In this document: in pieces, positions 1-33,381 of the stretch
How positions within the stretch are numbered: position 1 is the stretch's first letter
Layout of the letters: every line of letters begins with the position of its first letter
Assembly (NCBI RefSeq): GCF_000003815.2
Contig: NC_049991.1
Location: 18,880,611 to 18,944,610, forward strand
Direction of reading: 5' to 3'
Length of the DNA stretch: 64,000 nt
DNA from: Branchiostoma floridae
Lineage: Eukaryota; Chordata; Leptocardii; Amphioxiformes; Branchiostomatidae
Made by a program: the position numbers and the translations under genes
Notes under the pieces: generated by a model
The model's input: the letters and a program-made list of their open reading frames with translations, nothing else
Databases searched by the model: none
What the model was told of the DNA's origin: nothing

Positions 1-759
1 GTATATGTTGAAAGGTATAAGAACATAAAATATATCAAAAGACTAGGCTTTGTACTGCATTTTGCTTGGGATTGCAGCCCAGCGCCTCCATAGCAACGGC
101 CCTAGCAACGGTTTCCCCAACACAAGGCCTGTAGGTGTGTACTTATTTAGGTACTCATATCTCTAGATAGAAATGGTGGATTTTCATGATTTAAACTTTA
201 GAATGCAGGGAATGATACAACAAAGCAGATAAAAGCATGAAAAAAAGTCAAAAGTGAGTTTGGAATAAATGTCAGCCTTTGAAAAGTAGAAATTAACATT
301 TTTCATCCAAAATTTGCTCAAAAATAATAATTCAAAGACTCATAACTCTTCATAGCATCAAGATATTGAAATGAAATTAAGTTTTCTGTAATCCTTGGTT
401 CATTCTGTATCAGCCCAACAAGTTTCATTTGAAAATATTATTGTTTGATTGATTTACACACCCATTTGTGTATTTATATCAAAGGGCGTGGTCCAGATCG
501 GGGTCAAAAGGTCAAGGGCAGATAGCCGGGTCAAAGCTACCACTTTGCGATGGCTATCATATCAAAATATATCCCTCAGATACCCTACTACCTAAAAATA
601 ATAAGGAAAATTTGCCCCCTCAAGTGGTACTGATATGTAAAATTTGGGGGTCTGGCCCATGGACTACAATCAGCAAGATTTTTTTGGACAATTGATGGTG
701 TATTTACTTTATGACTTTTTTGTGTGTAAATCTTACAAAAATTTTTTGTCTGTGTACAG
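1..759 (+). other. Upstream intron of the TMC gene
   Basis: AT-rich, no recognisable exon or known repeat boundary. Earlier TMC exons must lie upstream of the window. Confidence 0.4.
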
Positions 760-23171
<22,412 letters not shown>

Positions 23172-25530
23172 AAATTACTGTCAGATACAGGAATCTTTAA
23201 GGCAGTTTAGTGTTTGAGCTCCACATGCACGAGGTCAAAGGTGATGGCCCCAAACTTGTAAACAACTCTTGTCTAGACCATGTCAGGACAAGTTTTGTTT
23301 ATACATGTACTTTGAACGGAATATTTTCAACAATTTCACACAGCAAAATTTGCTGCTCAGGAAATTTTCGAGATGCACTCTTCTCGGTTTCAACCAAGTA
23401 GATATTGTCTTGGAGCTCTGTTGTTATGTGGCTGCTGATATTGGTTATATATCATGCACAAAATTATGTTTATGTTTCGGGGCCCTCAACTTTGATGCGA
23501 TAATGCATCACACCTGGCATGTGCAGTTCAAACAGTGAACCGGCTTATTCTGTACAAATACGTTGAATTTTATGTCAACCATTTTTTTGGTACATTTGTT
23601 TTGTCCGAGTCAGTGAAAAGACTGTAATGTCGTATTTGTGCTGCAATTTCTTTTCTTAAAGACTAAACTTGAAGAATAAAATTTATTCTCCATTCCATCC
23701 ATTGCAAATAGTTGTCCAAGTGCCTTTGAACACTTTTCAATCACAACATTAACTGTCTAAAAAGCCACATGAGAAGGGACTGGAGTTTTGCTATGTACGA
23801 GTACATGACTTGTGTGTACAGTATTTTTAAGTGCACAACAAGACAATCACTGTCTAATATAGACTATTGACCAACTTTATCAAGTCTGTTTATAATCCTT
23901 TTACTAGGGAGGGAATGAGAATTAAGTTTTTAAGCCTTCTTAATGATATTTTGTCTTAAAGTTTGTAAGATTTTATTTGTGATTTATTTTCTTCCACCCT
24001 GCTAAACAGAATAGTTTTAGGACCAATTATGCCACGTTTCTAGGAATGTAACTTACACATGTAGTACACACAATGTACTATGATCTGCTATGTATCAAAA
24101 ATATACATAGGTCAAGCCACTAGTGTGTATTGTCATACAGTTTCTACAGTTCCTTGCAATTTGTTTCTTTTTGCATTGGAACCAGTGGGAGAATAGATAC
24201 TGCCTTGTTTTAAAGAACAGAGGAGGAAGCCATCAAGTGATGCAAAATGTTATTGTCCACATCACAGTGACTTGTTTTGACTTTATGTGAACTTCACATA
24301 TCTTTGCATTATGCTGCACCATTTGGCAACTGTCTTATTTTCTTTTTACCTCGAGATGTATTTGTTGGAGTCAGTTCCTGTGGGTGTGCCAAGAAAGTTT
24401 TTCCAAAATCATGTATCTTCACTGCAAATATTTTCTTGGAGAAAACTTTGCACAATACAGTACCAAAAGCACTTCAAATTTCATCCAATATGTTTCTTAG
24501 AATTATTAGTATGCATGAGGGCTGGGTACCGGTACAAAAAATTCAGGTCCAGGTCCAGGTCCGGTTCAGGTCCAAAGGATCAGGTCCAGGTCCGGACCTG
24601 AACCTGGACCTGATTCAGTATGACTCATAACAACGGTCCATTTCACTACAAAGAAATCTGTTTGGTGGAGTATTAGACTTAAACTGGCGTTTTACAATCC
24701 TACAGCGCTAACTGCACCTGCAGTACGATTGGCAAAACTTGGTACAAATAACTATAAACTCTACTCTACTTCACCCTTGTTATTTTCTTCCTGCAAGCAC
24801 CAAAACGTGTGAATGCCTGATAAAACAATCTGTTGATTTTCTAATCGGTCCAACATCCGGTCCACCTAATTTTTTCAGGTCCGGTTTTTCTGGACCGGTC
24901 CAATAAGAAAAACCGGTTTTGTACCGGTACGCTGTACCGATTCCCAGCCCTAGTATGCATGCTTTGTTAGTCTGTTTGATCTGGAAATTTCTTTTTGATA
25001 ACTTTGAATTAACTTTGAATTACACATGCTACCAATAGCATTTGACTCTGACTTAGACTAAGTCTTGCATGACAAAATATCTCACTCCATGAATTTCTCT
25101 CTGAATTCTGTCGTCGAATCTTGACGACTTTTAATCCAACAATGGATTTTTACGTCTTGGATGTTGTAATGTTTGCAAGGAGCAAGCTGCATTTTAACCT
25201 TGACAATCAAGCCTTGTATAGATGTACAAATGGAAGACATGATTTTAAAGTATTTAGACTGTACATAATCCAGTTAATCAGATGATTTTACCCAACATGT
25301 AAATAGTATAGTATAACTAACATACAAACAGAAGTTATAAATTGTGACAGAATGAAGTGCCTGGATAAAAAATCTACCTGCCAAAAAGCTATATATTTCT
25401 GGGAAGATGTTTTATGAATGCAATTTATGCAAGTTTTTGTATGTATATAATTTGTGAACTGTCAAAATTGAAGCTTTTCTTTGACCACACTGTCTGTACA
25501 TGTCTTGATGTGTGATATAAGATAATAAAA
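23172..25530 (+). other. TMC 3' untranslated region (probable)
   Basis: AT-rich sequence without coding signal. AATAAA occurs at 23675 and again at 25524, so a short and a long 3' end are both possible. A 436-bp hAT-like element sits inside the longer version at 24517-24952. Confidence 0.5.
24517..24952. mobile_element. hAT-like element (TAGGGCTGGGTACC family), copy 3
   Basis: GAGGGCTGGGTACCGGTAC ... CTGTACCGATTCCCAGCCCTA, between perfect 8-bp copies of GTATGCAT (24509-24516, 24953-24960). 436 bp, full length for the family. Lies in the long TMC 3' UTR. Confidence 0.92.
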
Positions 25531-25600
25531 GTGTCCTTGTAGAATCGAATGTTTGTCTTTAGTTGCTTGTATGCAAGGACCCAGTACTTTGCCTCAGATG

Positions 25601-26008
25601 TAGCCTGGTTACCAAACCCCAGCCCGATCTCAAGTATCTATCGTGCAGGGGTCTGGCCGGATGGGATAGGCCGGGTTCTCAATTTTGCCCCTTATAGTGG
25701 GCAAAAAACTCCACCAATAGAACAGCAGCAGGATCAGCAGGAGGTACTACACCCCTACCATGATTGGTTTAAGACACCCAACTGTATTTTTTGAATCCAT
25801 AGCAGTGGCCACCAAGTACCTGATTTGCTACTGTGATAGCCTGCTGACCAACTGTGGTGTGTTGTAGCTGGCTACCTGTGGTGTGAGTGGTCATAAATCT
25901 TAGGTTCTCCTCCCTCTGATCAAGGGCCTTCGAGAACATTTCTACAGCCATCCTGCCAGACCCCAACACAAAAGATATTTTTGTGGTTGGGGTATGGTAT
26001 CCAGGCTA
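25601..26008. mobile_element. MITE (TAGCCTGGTTACC ends)
   Basis: TAGCCTGGTTACCAAACCCC ... GGGGTATGGTATCCAGGCTA, with the 9-bp duplication CCTCAGATG on both sides (25592-25600, 26009-26017). The ends match the element at 41919-42459 but the interior differs. Confidence 0.85.
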
Positions 26009-26684
26009 CCTCAGATGGGGCAGTATGGGTAAGTTATGATGATTATGAAAGGAGGACAATTCAAACTCTGTTCTACGTACGAAGGAGAATATTTGGCTTG
26101 GAAATCTATCAGTCTGAGATGACAAAAAAGTATTGTGAGGTGAATGAATCTTATATTAAAGGAACGAGTGAATGAAATGCATTTTGTGAACATAAGATAT
26201 CCCTTTAGAAACAGTATGACCTAGCTTGGGCTAGCATGATTTTCCAATAAACTTAGCTGTCTAGAGTGCCAAATTAACCTAATGATTTGCCAGAGGCGTA
26301 ATTCTATTAAAGCTAGGCATTTTCACTGAAATAAGTTATAAGAAGTAAGAATAAAGTAAAAAAAAAAAGAAATAGAAAGCTGTATCATGGCTTCAAAACG
26401 CTGGCATTTGGGGATATCAAGTGGACAGAAGATGGTTTCAAATTGTAATGCCTGAGTTACACCCTGAGCCCTTTGATTATTAAATAAGGGCTGGCCAACT
26501 GGGGGTAGTGTGACAACTCTGAGGGTGGACATGTGTTTTGCCCCTAGCCGAAGCATATAGCAAAATGGATCGGTATCTGTCCGGCATCCATGTGATTAAC
26601 GTTACATGAACTTGGATAAATGGTCCAGAAATCCCATATCTGTAATACCCTTATAATGCCGTCGGTTCATTTTCGACATGAATT

Positions 26685-26826
26685 GGGTAATCAGGTTCGC
26701 AAACTTTGACCTTTGACCATAATCTTGACATCGGGAACGAAAAAAAAAAACATTCCGCCATTTTTTTGTGCGCTCGGTCGCCAATCTGACACGATTTTCA
26801 GCACATTTCAAGACAACGGGAACAAG
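26685..26826 (+). promoter_or_regulatory. ZNF-1 promoter and non-coding first exon
   Basis: GGGTAATCAGGTTCGCAAAC, then TGACCTTTGACC at 26707-26718, CCGCCATTT at 26755 and the exon end GACAACGGGAACAAG|GTAACC at 26826. The same order is found upstream of all six zinc-finger genes. TGACCTTTGACC is a perfect DR1 (nuclear-receptor type) site, and CCGCCATTT fits the YY1 consensus. The transcription start itself cannot be read from the sequence. Confidence 0.7.
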
Positions 26827-27699
26827 GTAACCTATGCAAGCTAAGAAATGACTGTATATCTTTGCGTCCGTGCTTAGGTGTGCGGTAATTAAGTGCCAAT
26901 CACACGCTAGCAGTAGTTTTCTGGACGTTGATTTCAAGTCGCATACTTATGGGGAGGGGGGGAACGCCCAGAATTCTGAAATTATGCGAGAATCTAACAT
27001 AATATTATGTTCCTGTATTGTTAGGTACTAGGAATACCAATGATAGATAGATGATGAAACAATCATTTCAAACATATTCACTTAGCTACATTTCAAACCT
27101 CAAGTCTTAACGCCTACTGAAGGCTACATTTGTCAGGTCTGTTTCGGCTTTTAACACTTATTTATAATGATAGTAACAAGTTTATGGCAAGTTCTTGCCT
27201 TAGGGCTAATTGCAAGTAACCAACAAAAAAAAGTTGGTAAAGATAGTAAGCAACTGCTCTAGTCTTAAATCTAACTATACTAGTATATTATTGGGTTTGA
27301 CAGTTGACTTCTTTTTCTTAGACAGTAATCATAATTTATGATATTGGGAGGTAGACTCCTGTATATGTATGTAAAATTTAAGAAAATTAAAGGCCGATCC
27401 TGACCGTAAGTTAGGCAAATTCAATCATAGGTTTGACTCTTAAATGGTCAACCAGACAGAATTTTTGATGTTTAATTGAATCTAGGCATCCCTATTTTTC
27501 ACTCTTTGTCAGTGCATGATATTATTTGGTATATTAATATTTCAGTTCTTAAAAGGAACTTGCCTTACACTATCTTGACATGTGGCAACATGTGGCAAAA
27601 TGGTTAGACTTAGAGCATTTGGATCAGAACCAAAAGGTAGTAGAATCCAGTATCTAGATATTAAAAGTAACAGAATCCTTTAATTTCTTTTTTTAACAG
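26827..27699 (+). other. ZNF-1 intron
   Basis: AT-rich, GT...AG (acceptor TTTTTAACAG). No gene or recognised repeat. Confidence 0.55.
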
Positions 27700-27709
27700 C
27701 TTCATCAGC

Positions 27710-30487
27710 ATGGATAGTCCCAGCTGTGGAAATTGTACTGAAGATCTGCATCCGGGACATCCAGGGAAGGTGACAACTGGCAGTGAGGACCAGACAACAG
27801 ATATAGACACACAGGAGGACAAAGAAGAACAAGCCTCACGTGAGGAAACGTTTCATATGAAGGTTGAGAGGACTGATTCCCCACAAATAGAAGAATATGA
27901 TGAAGAACTACTTCAAGACAAGACAGCAGACATGGGCTGGCAGCAGGACAGGGAGGAGCAAGCTTCATGTCAGCAAACGTTTCACAATGAGAAGGTTGGC
28001 AAGTCTGAGTTGAATTCCTTTTCCCCACATACAGAGGATCATGGCAAAGCCGTACTTCAAAACAAGACAACAGACATGGGCTGGCATCAGGACAGGGTAG
28101 AGCAACCTTCAAACCAGGAAACTTTTCATATGAATGTTGAGAAGACTGATTCCTTGTCCCCATATGTAGAGAATACCGACAAAGTCTCTCTTCAGAATAA
28201 GACAACAGACATGGGCTGGCAACAAGATATGGAGAAGCAAGCTTCATCTGAGGAAACATTTCATGTGAAAGTTGAGAGGACGGGTTCCTTGTCTCCACAC
28301 ATAAAGGATCACGGAGAAGCCCTACTTCAAAACAAGACAACCCATACAGAAGACAAACCTTACAAGTGTGATCAGTGTGACTTTTCTGCGGCTAAGAAAT
28401 CCCTTCTGGATGAACACCTAGCAAGACACGCTGGAGAGAAGCGTTTCGTTTGTGGAGAGTGTGGGTTCAGGACTGCCTGGAGGTCTCGCTTATCCATACA
28501 TAAGAGAAAGCATACCGGAGTGAAGCCATACAAATGTGACCAGTGTGATTATTCCGCCGCAGAGAAAGGGACATTGACCATCCACAGGGCAAAACACACG
28601 GGAGAGAAGCCGTACATCTGTACTGAGTGCGATTACAGAACGGTTCGTAGCGATAAGCTGGCCAGGCATAAGAGGACTCACACAGGAGAGAAACCCTACA
28701 AGTGTCATCTGTGCGACTATTCTGCAGCGCATAAGCTTTCTCTGGACAACCATGTAGCAAAGCACACGGGCGATAAACCCTTCAAGTGTGATCATTGTGA
28801 CTACAGTGCTGTCAGGAAAGCCCATTTGAACGATCACATGACAACCCACACAGGGGAGAAACCCTTTGCGTGCGGGCAATGCGGGTACAGGTTAGCCACA
28901 AAGTCCAGCTTATCCCAACATTTGAAAACACACAAAGTTGAGAAACCATTCAAGTGTGGTCTGTGCAACTTTTCCACGGCGACAGAAATCACTTTGAACA
29001 AGCATGTCAGGCAACACAGCGGTGAGAAAGCGTACATTTGTAGGGAGTGTGGGTACTCAACGAGTAGACGGTATATGCTCTCCCGACACAAGAGAACCCA
29101 CACAGGAGAGAAACCCTACAAGTGTGACCAGTGTGACTATTCCGCAGCACGTAAGCACCATTTAGACATCCACCTCTTGACACACACAGGGGAGAAACCA
29201 TACACTTGCGATCAGTGCGACTATTCTGCTGCACATAAGCTGTCTCTCGACAACCATCTAGCAAAGCACACCGGTGAAAAACCCTTCGCCTGCGATCAAT
29301 GTGACTATACTGCCGTAAGGAAATCCCATCTGAACGATCACATGAAGACGCACAACAAGCCCTTTTCGTGTGGGGACTGTGGGTATAGAACAGCTCTAAA
29401 GTCGAACTTATCCCAACACTTGCACATCCACACAGGAGAGAAGCCCTTCAAGTGTGACCAGTGTGACTACTTAGCGGCACGCAAAGCCCACCTGGACAGC
29501 CACCTAATAACCCACACTGGTGAAAAACCTTACACTTGTGACCAGTGCGACTATTCTGCAGCACACAAACTCTCTCTGGACAACCATTTAGCAAAGCACA
29601 CAGGTCATAAACCCTTCAATTGTGATCAGTGCGATTATCGTGCCGTTCGGAAGTCACATTTGAACGACCACTTGGCGACCCACGCCGAGGAGAAACCTTT
29701 TGTTTGCGGGGAATGCGGATACAGCACGGCTGTGAAGTCCAACTTATTCCAACACTTAAAAATGCACACAGGAGAGAAGCCGCACCAGTGCGACCATTGT
29801 GACTACTCTGCGACTCGTAAATCGCATCTGAACCGCCACTTGAGAAAACACACAGGTGAGAAACCCTACATGTGCAGGGTGTGCGGCCTAAGGACTGGGG
29901 ACAAGTCTTTCCTCGCTCAACACATGAAAACTCACACGGGTGAAAAACCGCACAAATGCGATTATTGTGATTATTCTGCTTTGCGGAAATCCGGTTTGGA
30001 CGCCCATCTAGCAAGACACACCGGCGAGAAACGTTATGTATGTGGTGAGTGTGGGTATAGAACAGTGGAAAGCTCCAGCTTATCCAAACATCAAAGAACT
30101 CACACAGACAGAGAGAAACCCTACAAATGTGACCAGTGTGACTATTCTGCGATGCAGAAAGCCAGTCTGGACACCCATCTAGCAAAACACAGAGGTGAAA
30201 AACCCTTCATATGCGAGGAGTGTGGTTTTAGAACGGCCGGGAAGTCGAACTTGTCTAAGCACAAGAAAACCCACGCTCTAGACAAACCGTACAAGTGTGA
30301 TCAGTGCGATTATTCTGCAGTGAGAAAGTCACATTTGGACATCCATCTAGCAAAACACATGGGTGATAACGTACGTGTGTGGGAAGTGGTAGACATGGAT
30401 ACGTCGTCACCACGTCCTGTTGCGATATTTGAGAACCCAGACAATATGGAAAGCATGCATGTGATTGATGTGAACAGTGCAAATTAG
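27710..30487 (+). CDS. ZNF-1: 24-finger C2H2 protein with N-terminal modules
   Basis: Probable nuclear DNA-binding regulator, 925 residues in one coding exon. The start is the ATG ten bases after the acceptor and matches the leader of the paralogues (MDSPSCGNCTEDLHPGHP). Residues about 23-207 hold four copies of the 45-residue acidic module (core DMGWQQDREEQASC). Residues about 214-880 hold 24 fingers of form C-X2-C-X12-H-X3-H, joined by HTGEKPYKC-type linkers. Most have Tyr at the second position after the second Cys (CDYSA, CGYRT), the REST-like finger style. A three-finger set (HKLSLDNH, VRKSHLNDH, KSNLSQH) is repeated three times. The tail is EVVDMD...PVAIFENPDN. No KRAB, BTB or SCAN domain. 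DNA target unknown. Confidence 0.95.
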   Translation: MDSPSCGNCTEDLHPGHPGKVTTGSEDQTTDIDTQEDKEEQASREETFHMKVERTDSPQIEEYDEELLQDKTADMGWQQDREEQASCQQTFHNEKVGKSELNSFSPHTEDHGKAVLQNKTTDMGWHQDRVEQPSNQETFHMNVEKTDSLSPYVENTDKVSLQNKTTDMGWQQDMEKQASSEETFHVKVERTGSLSPHIKDHGEALLQNKTTHTEDKPYKCDQCDFSAAKKSLLDEHLARHAGEKRFVCGECGFRTAWRSRLSIHKRKHTGVKPYKCDQCDYSAAEKGTLTIHRAKHTGEKPYICTECDYRTVRSDKLARHKRTHTGEKPYKCHLCDYSAAHKLSLDNHVAKHTGDKPFKCDHCDYSAVRKAHLNDHMTTHTGEKPFACGQCGYRLATKSSLSQHLKTHKVEKPFKCGLCNFSTATEITLNKHVRQHSGEKAYICRECGYSTSRRYMLSRHKRTHTGEKPYKCDQCDYSAARKHHLDIHLLTHTGEKPYTCDQCDYSAAHKLSLDNHLAKHTGEKPFACDQCDYTAVRKSHLNDHMKTHNKPFSCGDCGYRTALKSNLSQHLHIHTGEKPFKCDQCDYLAARKAHLDSHLITHTGEKPYTCDQCDYSAAHKLSLDNHLAKHTGHKPFNCDQCDYRAVRKSHLNDHLATHAEEKPFVCGECGYSTAVKSNLFQHLKMHTGEKPHQCDHCDYSATRKSHLNRHLRKHTGEKPYMCRVCGLRTGDKSFLAQHMKTHTGEKPHKCDYCDYSALRKSGLDAHLARHTGEKRYVCGECGYRTVESSSLSKHQRTHTDREKPYKCDQCDYSAMQKASLDTHLAKHRGEKPFICEECGFRTAGKSNLSKHKKTHALDKPYKCDQCDYSAVRKSHLDIHLAKHMGDNVRVWEVVDMDTSSPRPVAIFENPDNMESMHVIDVNSAN

Positions 30488-30515
30488 CTGTGCAAAAAAA
30501 ACAGTTTTGACACGT

Positions 30516-30521
30516 AATAAA
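30516..30521 (+). terminator. ZNF-1 polyadenylation signal
   Basis: AATAAA 29 bases after the stop codon. Confidence 0.55.
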
Positions 30522-33230
30522 GCTTTGCACCTGAACAAGTTTTATGTACAGGTACATGGGTTAAGGTGTGAGCTTGCTGAAGTTTTACCTGTAACCAACT
30601 GTCTTTTTCTCAATGAGGAAGGTATTTGCATGATTTATGTTTGAATCTCAAAACATTTTTTGCAAGTTTTGTTAATTTTGCTGCAATATTATCACAATTG
30701 TCATCATTGATTCAGTATTTATTCATGCATTTATGTAGTCTAAAAAAGTGGTGCCCACTCGTGTTTCAGTTTGTTTGGGTACCAATACACCAGATACACA
30801 ACTCTACAGGAATAGGTACAGGTATTGGGTACACAGCCCTACACATGTTTTGTCCATAGCATAGTACATGTATGTTGTACATGATATATTCTGGTGAGAA
30901 GCATTATGTATACCAGAGAGTGTGGGTACAGAACGATAAAAGTTGAGGATGCCTAGGTATTTACACAAATTTTATGGAAATACCATTCACTACCAAGAAA
31001 CATACAACTGTTACTGAATTCATGCAAGTTTTACATACAAGCCTAACTCATAGTAAAACTCCTTATGAATTCCATTAAATTTGTGTGTATTCCTTAATAC
31101 TCGTGTGCATGTATGTATTCTGCACTATTTATGTATACTTACAATGTACATATAGGTACTGCTGACTTTGTAAGTCATGTGTAGTCATGTACTATAAGCC
31201 ATACAGATATACATGTATAGGTTATATAAAGTTATAAAGTGCATGATATGTAACTAACTGAGTAATATATTTGATGATAGAGGACTCAGATGATAAACAA
31301 AAAATTGTTTAGTCATAGGTACTGCTTTTTAGAAGCTAGTATATGTCCATATGTGAAGAACTGTGACCCCTACCTGCCCAAAAATAGATAGTAAAAAGAT
31401 TATTTAAATGGGTGTATAGATCTTGCAAATCATGATTGTAAAACTAGTGCCAAATCTTTCTTTAACATTTGTAATAATATAAGCATCATGGATCTAGATC
31501 AATAGCAGAGAAAATGTCCCTCTTGCCATTGATGTCCCTTATTATTGGACAAATAAATGTATCAAGTATTAAAATCCTTGTTACATTGATCATTATTTTC
31601 CTCGTGCAGATGACCAGGTCACTGAGGAGTAAATAGTGCTGTGTATCTAAACTTATATTCAGGTTCAGGTCCCGATTCAGGTCCAGCATGCAGGTTCAGG
31701 TCTGGACTTGTAAGTCTGTGTACTATCTATGAAAGGTTTTAGATGGTTTAGAACAGAATGGAGAATATAAGTGAGGGATAGCTTTTTGCAAGTCCAGACT
31801 TGGTTCCCCATAGTTTTTTTTTTTTTTGGACATGGACCTAAATGTTTTAAGTCCAATTCTGGGTTTTAGGTACGCAGCACTAGGTGTAAACCTGTTTTTG
31901 CCAGCAGAACATTTATATGACATTTTCTTTGGGGAGTTGTTCCAGCGGGTACGATTTGTTTCTGGAATGGCACGCCTACAGCAATGGTTATCTAAAATCA
32001 TATACAGAGAAATGGCCATAATCACACCCTCTGCATGATTATGGTAGATGAAGGATCCGTCATCTGTCCCCCTAGAAGTAAAACGAGCCAGACCACAAAC
32101 CATCTCCATTTCTGCAGTCCTGGGCCACACAGCTTTGTGCAATCACTACAGCAGGGGGCTAGTCCACTGGTAGTGCTGTGTGTGTTCAACTAAATATAGG
32201 TATCTATATACTCTTTCCCAAATGTTGAGTGCCAAACAGGGAAAGAAGTACATGCACCATTTTTAATGTCTTTGGTATAAATTTGTAATTACAATTATTG
32301 TTTGTTCGAGGACAAAAAGTTTTCTCAACTTTGCGTATTTTGCGTTGACTTAGGTCTTTTTCAGGTTGGTATTACATAAATTGAATACAACACGGTGTAC
32401 TACGCATCCAGCCCTCCCAAGGGTAGGATCGTCCTCTGGATTTCTTGCGATCCGTTGGGCTGGTACCTCGGGTGATACGGAATACACCGTGTGGTATTCT
32501 ATGTATCACAATGATGAAAGAAAACAACAATAAATGCTATATACAAGTGCATCTAGTTTGGATAAATTTATTTATCAACACTTTATCAATAATACTTTAA
32601 GCGCCTTAGTGCCTCAAGACTTCAACTTGAAAAAAGGATGATTATAGATTAATGTCAAGTCAAGCTTGGCACCAGTACAGACACAAGGTACGATCTATAC
32701 ATTTACATTGTATTCTAGCAAACTATTTTTGGTTTTGTAGTTGTCGCAATTCTGTGAAAAACAACAGCAACAACAAAAGACTGTTCCAAGATAAAAATGG
32801 ACACTATCAACTAGTTACCTATGATTCTAAACAAAGCTTCTTTTTGACTATGCACTGAGGAAGACAAAAGATGATTGTCAAAACTGTTTTAACGTTTGCT
32901 GAAGAATCAAAGAAGGTTGTGGAACAAAGAAAACTGTTCAAATCTTCTTAATAATATTTACTATCTAGGATATTACATCATTTAGGCTACTCAAAGCACG
33001 TTACTTGTTAGTTCTATACCATATAAGACATGTTACTTATACCTGTATGAACTAAAAAATGCTCTAGAGTCTAATAGTTTGACTTGAGCTCCGTATGAAT
33101 AAATAGATCTACAATGTACCTGTAATGTTACATACACTACATCACACATACATGTTACGTTAGCACTTGTAAGCAGTGTATTTTCCTATGTACAACATGG
33201 TTCTTGAAATTTGCAGTTTTCTACAATAGT
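30522..33230. other. Intergenic, ZNF-1 to ZNF-2 (tail to tail)
   Basis: AT-rich. Contains a decayed finger fragment at 30886-30945 and scattered GGTTCAGGTC-like traces of the hAT-like family near 31665-31710. A palindromic patch lies at 32386-32506 (CACGGTGTA / TACACCGTG). No gene supported. Confidence 0.45.
30886..30945 (+). pseudogene. Isolated C2H2 finger remnant
   Basis: GGTGAGAAGCATTATGTA followed by GAGTGTGGGTACAGAACG matches the linker and start of a TGEK-YVC-ECGYRT finger, with one frame change. It is 400 bp past ZNF-1 and has no surrounding frame. Confidence 0.6.
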
Positions 33231-33235
33231 TAATA

Positions 33236-33372
33236 GTCACATTGTTCACATCTGTTCGGTTTTTATATTGCCTGGGTTTTCATGTATTGCAACAGGACTT
33301 CTCAACAAGGTACTTTGCAATCTACGATAAGGTTGTCAAAATTGTTCTTCTGCAATGGTAAATACTAAGTAG
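33236..33372 (-). repeat. Duplicate of the ZNF-2 C-terminal coding end
   Basis: Minus strand reads SPVAIHENPGNIKTEQM then TGA, a near copy of the real C-terminus GPVAIHEDPDNIKTEQM, 137 bp further on. It lies after the ZNF-2 stop and so in the 3' UTR. Confidence 0.8.
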
Positions 33373-33381
33373 TCACATCGA

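Noticed and set aside
28467-30185. Minus-strand open frames opposite ZNF-1 fingers (Cys/His/Ser-rich)
   Set aside because: Reverse complement of repeated TGEKPYKC finger DNA; no start, promoter or independent family match.
31723-32142. 139-codon minus-strand frame beginning MHKAVWPRTAEMEMVC
   Set aside because: Looks protein-like in places but I recognise no family, and it contains a T-run. No splice or promoter context, so not called as a gene.
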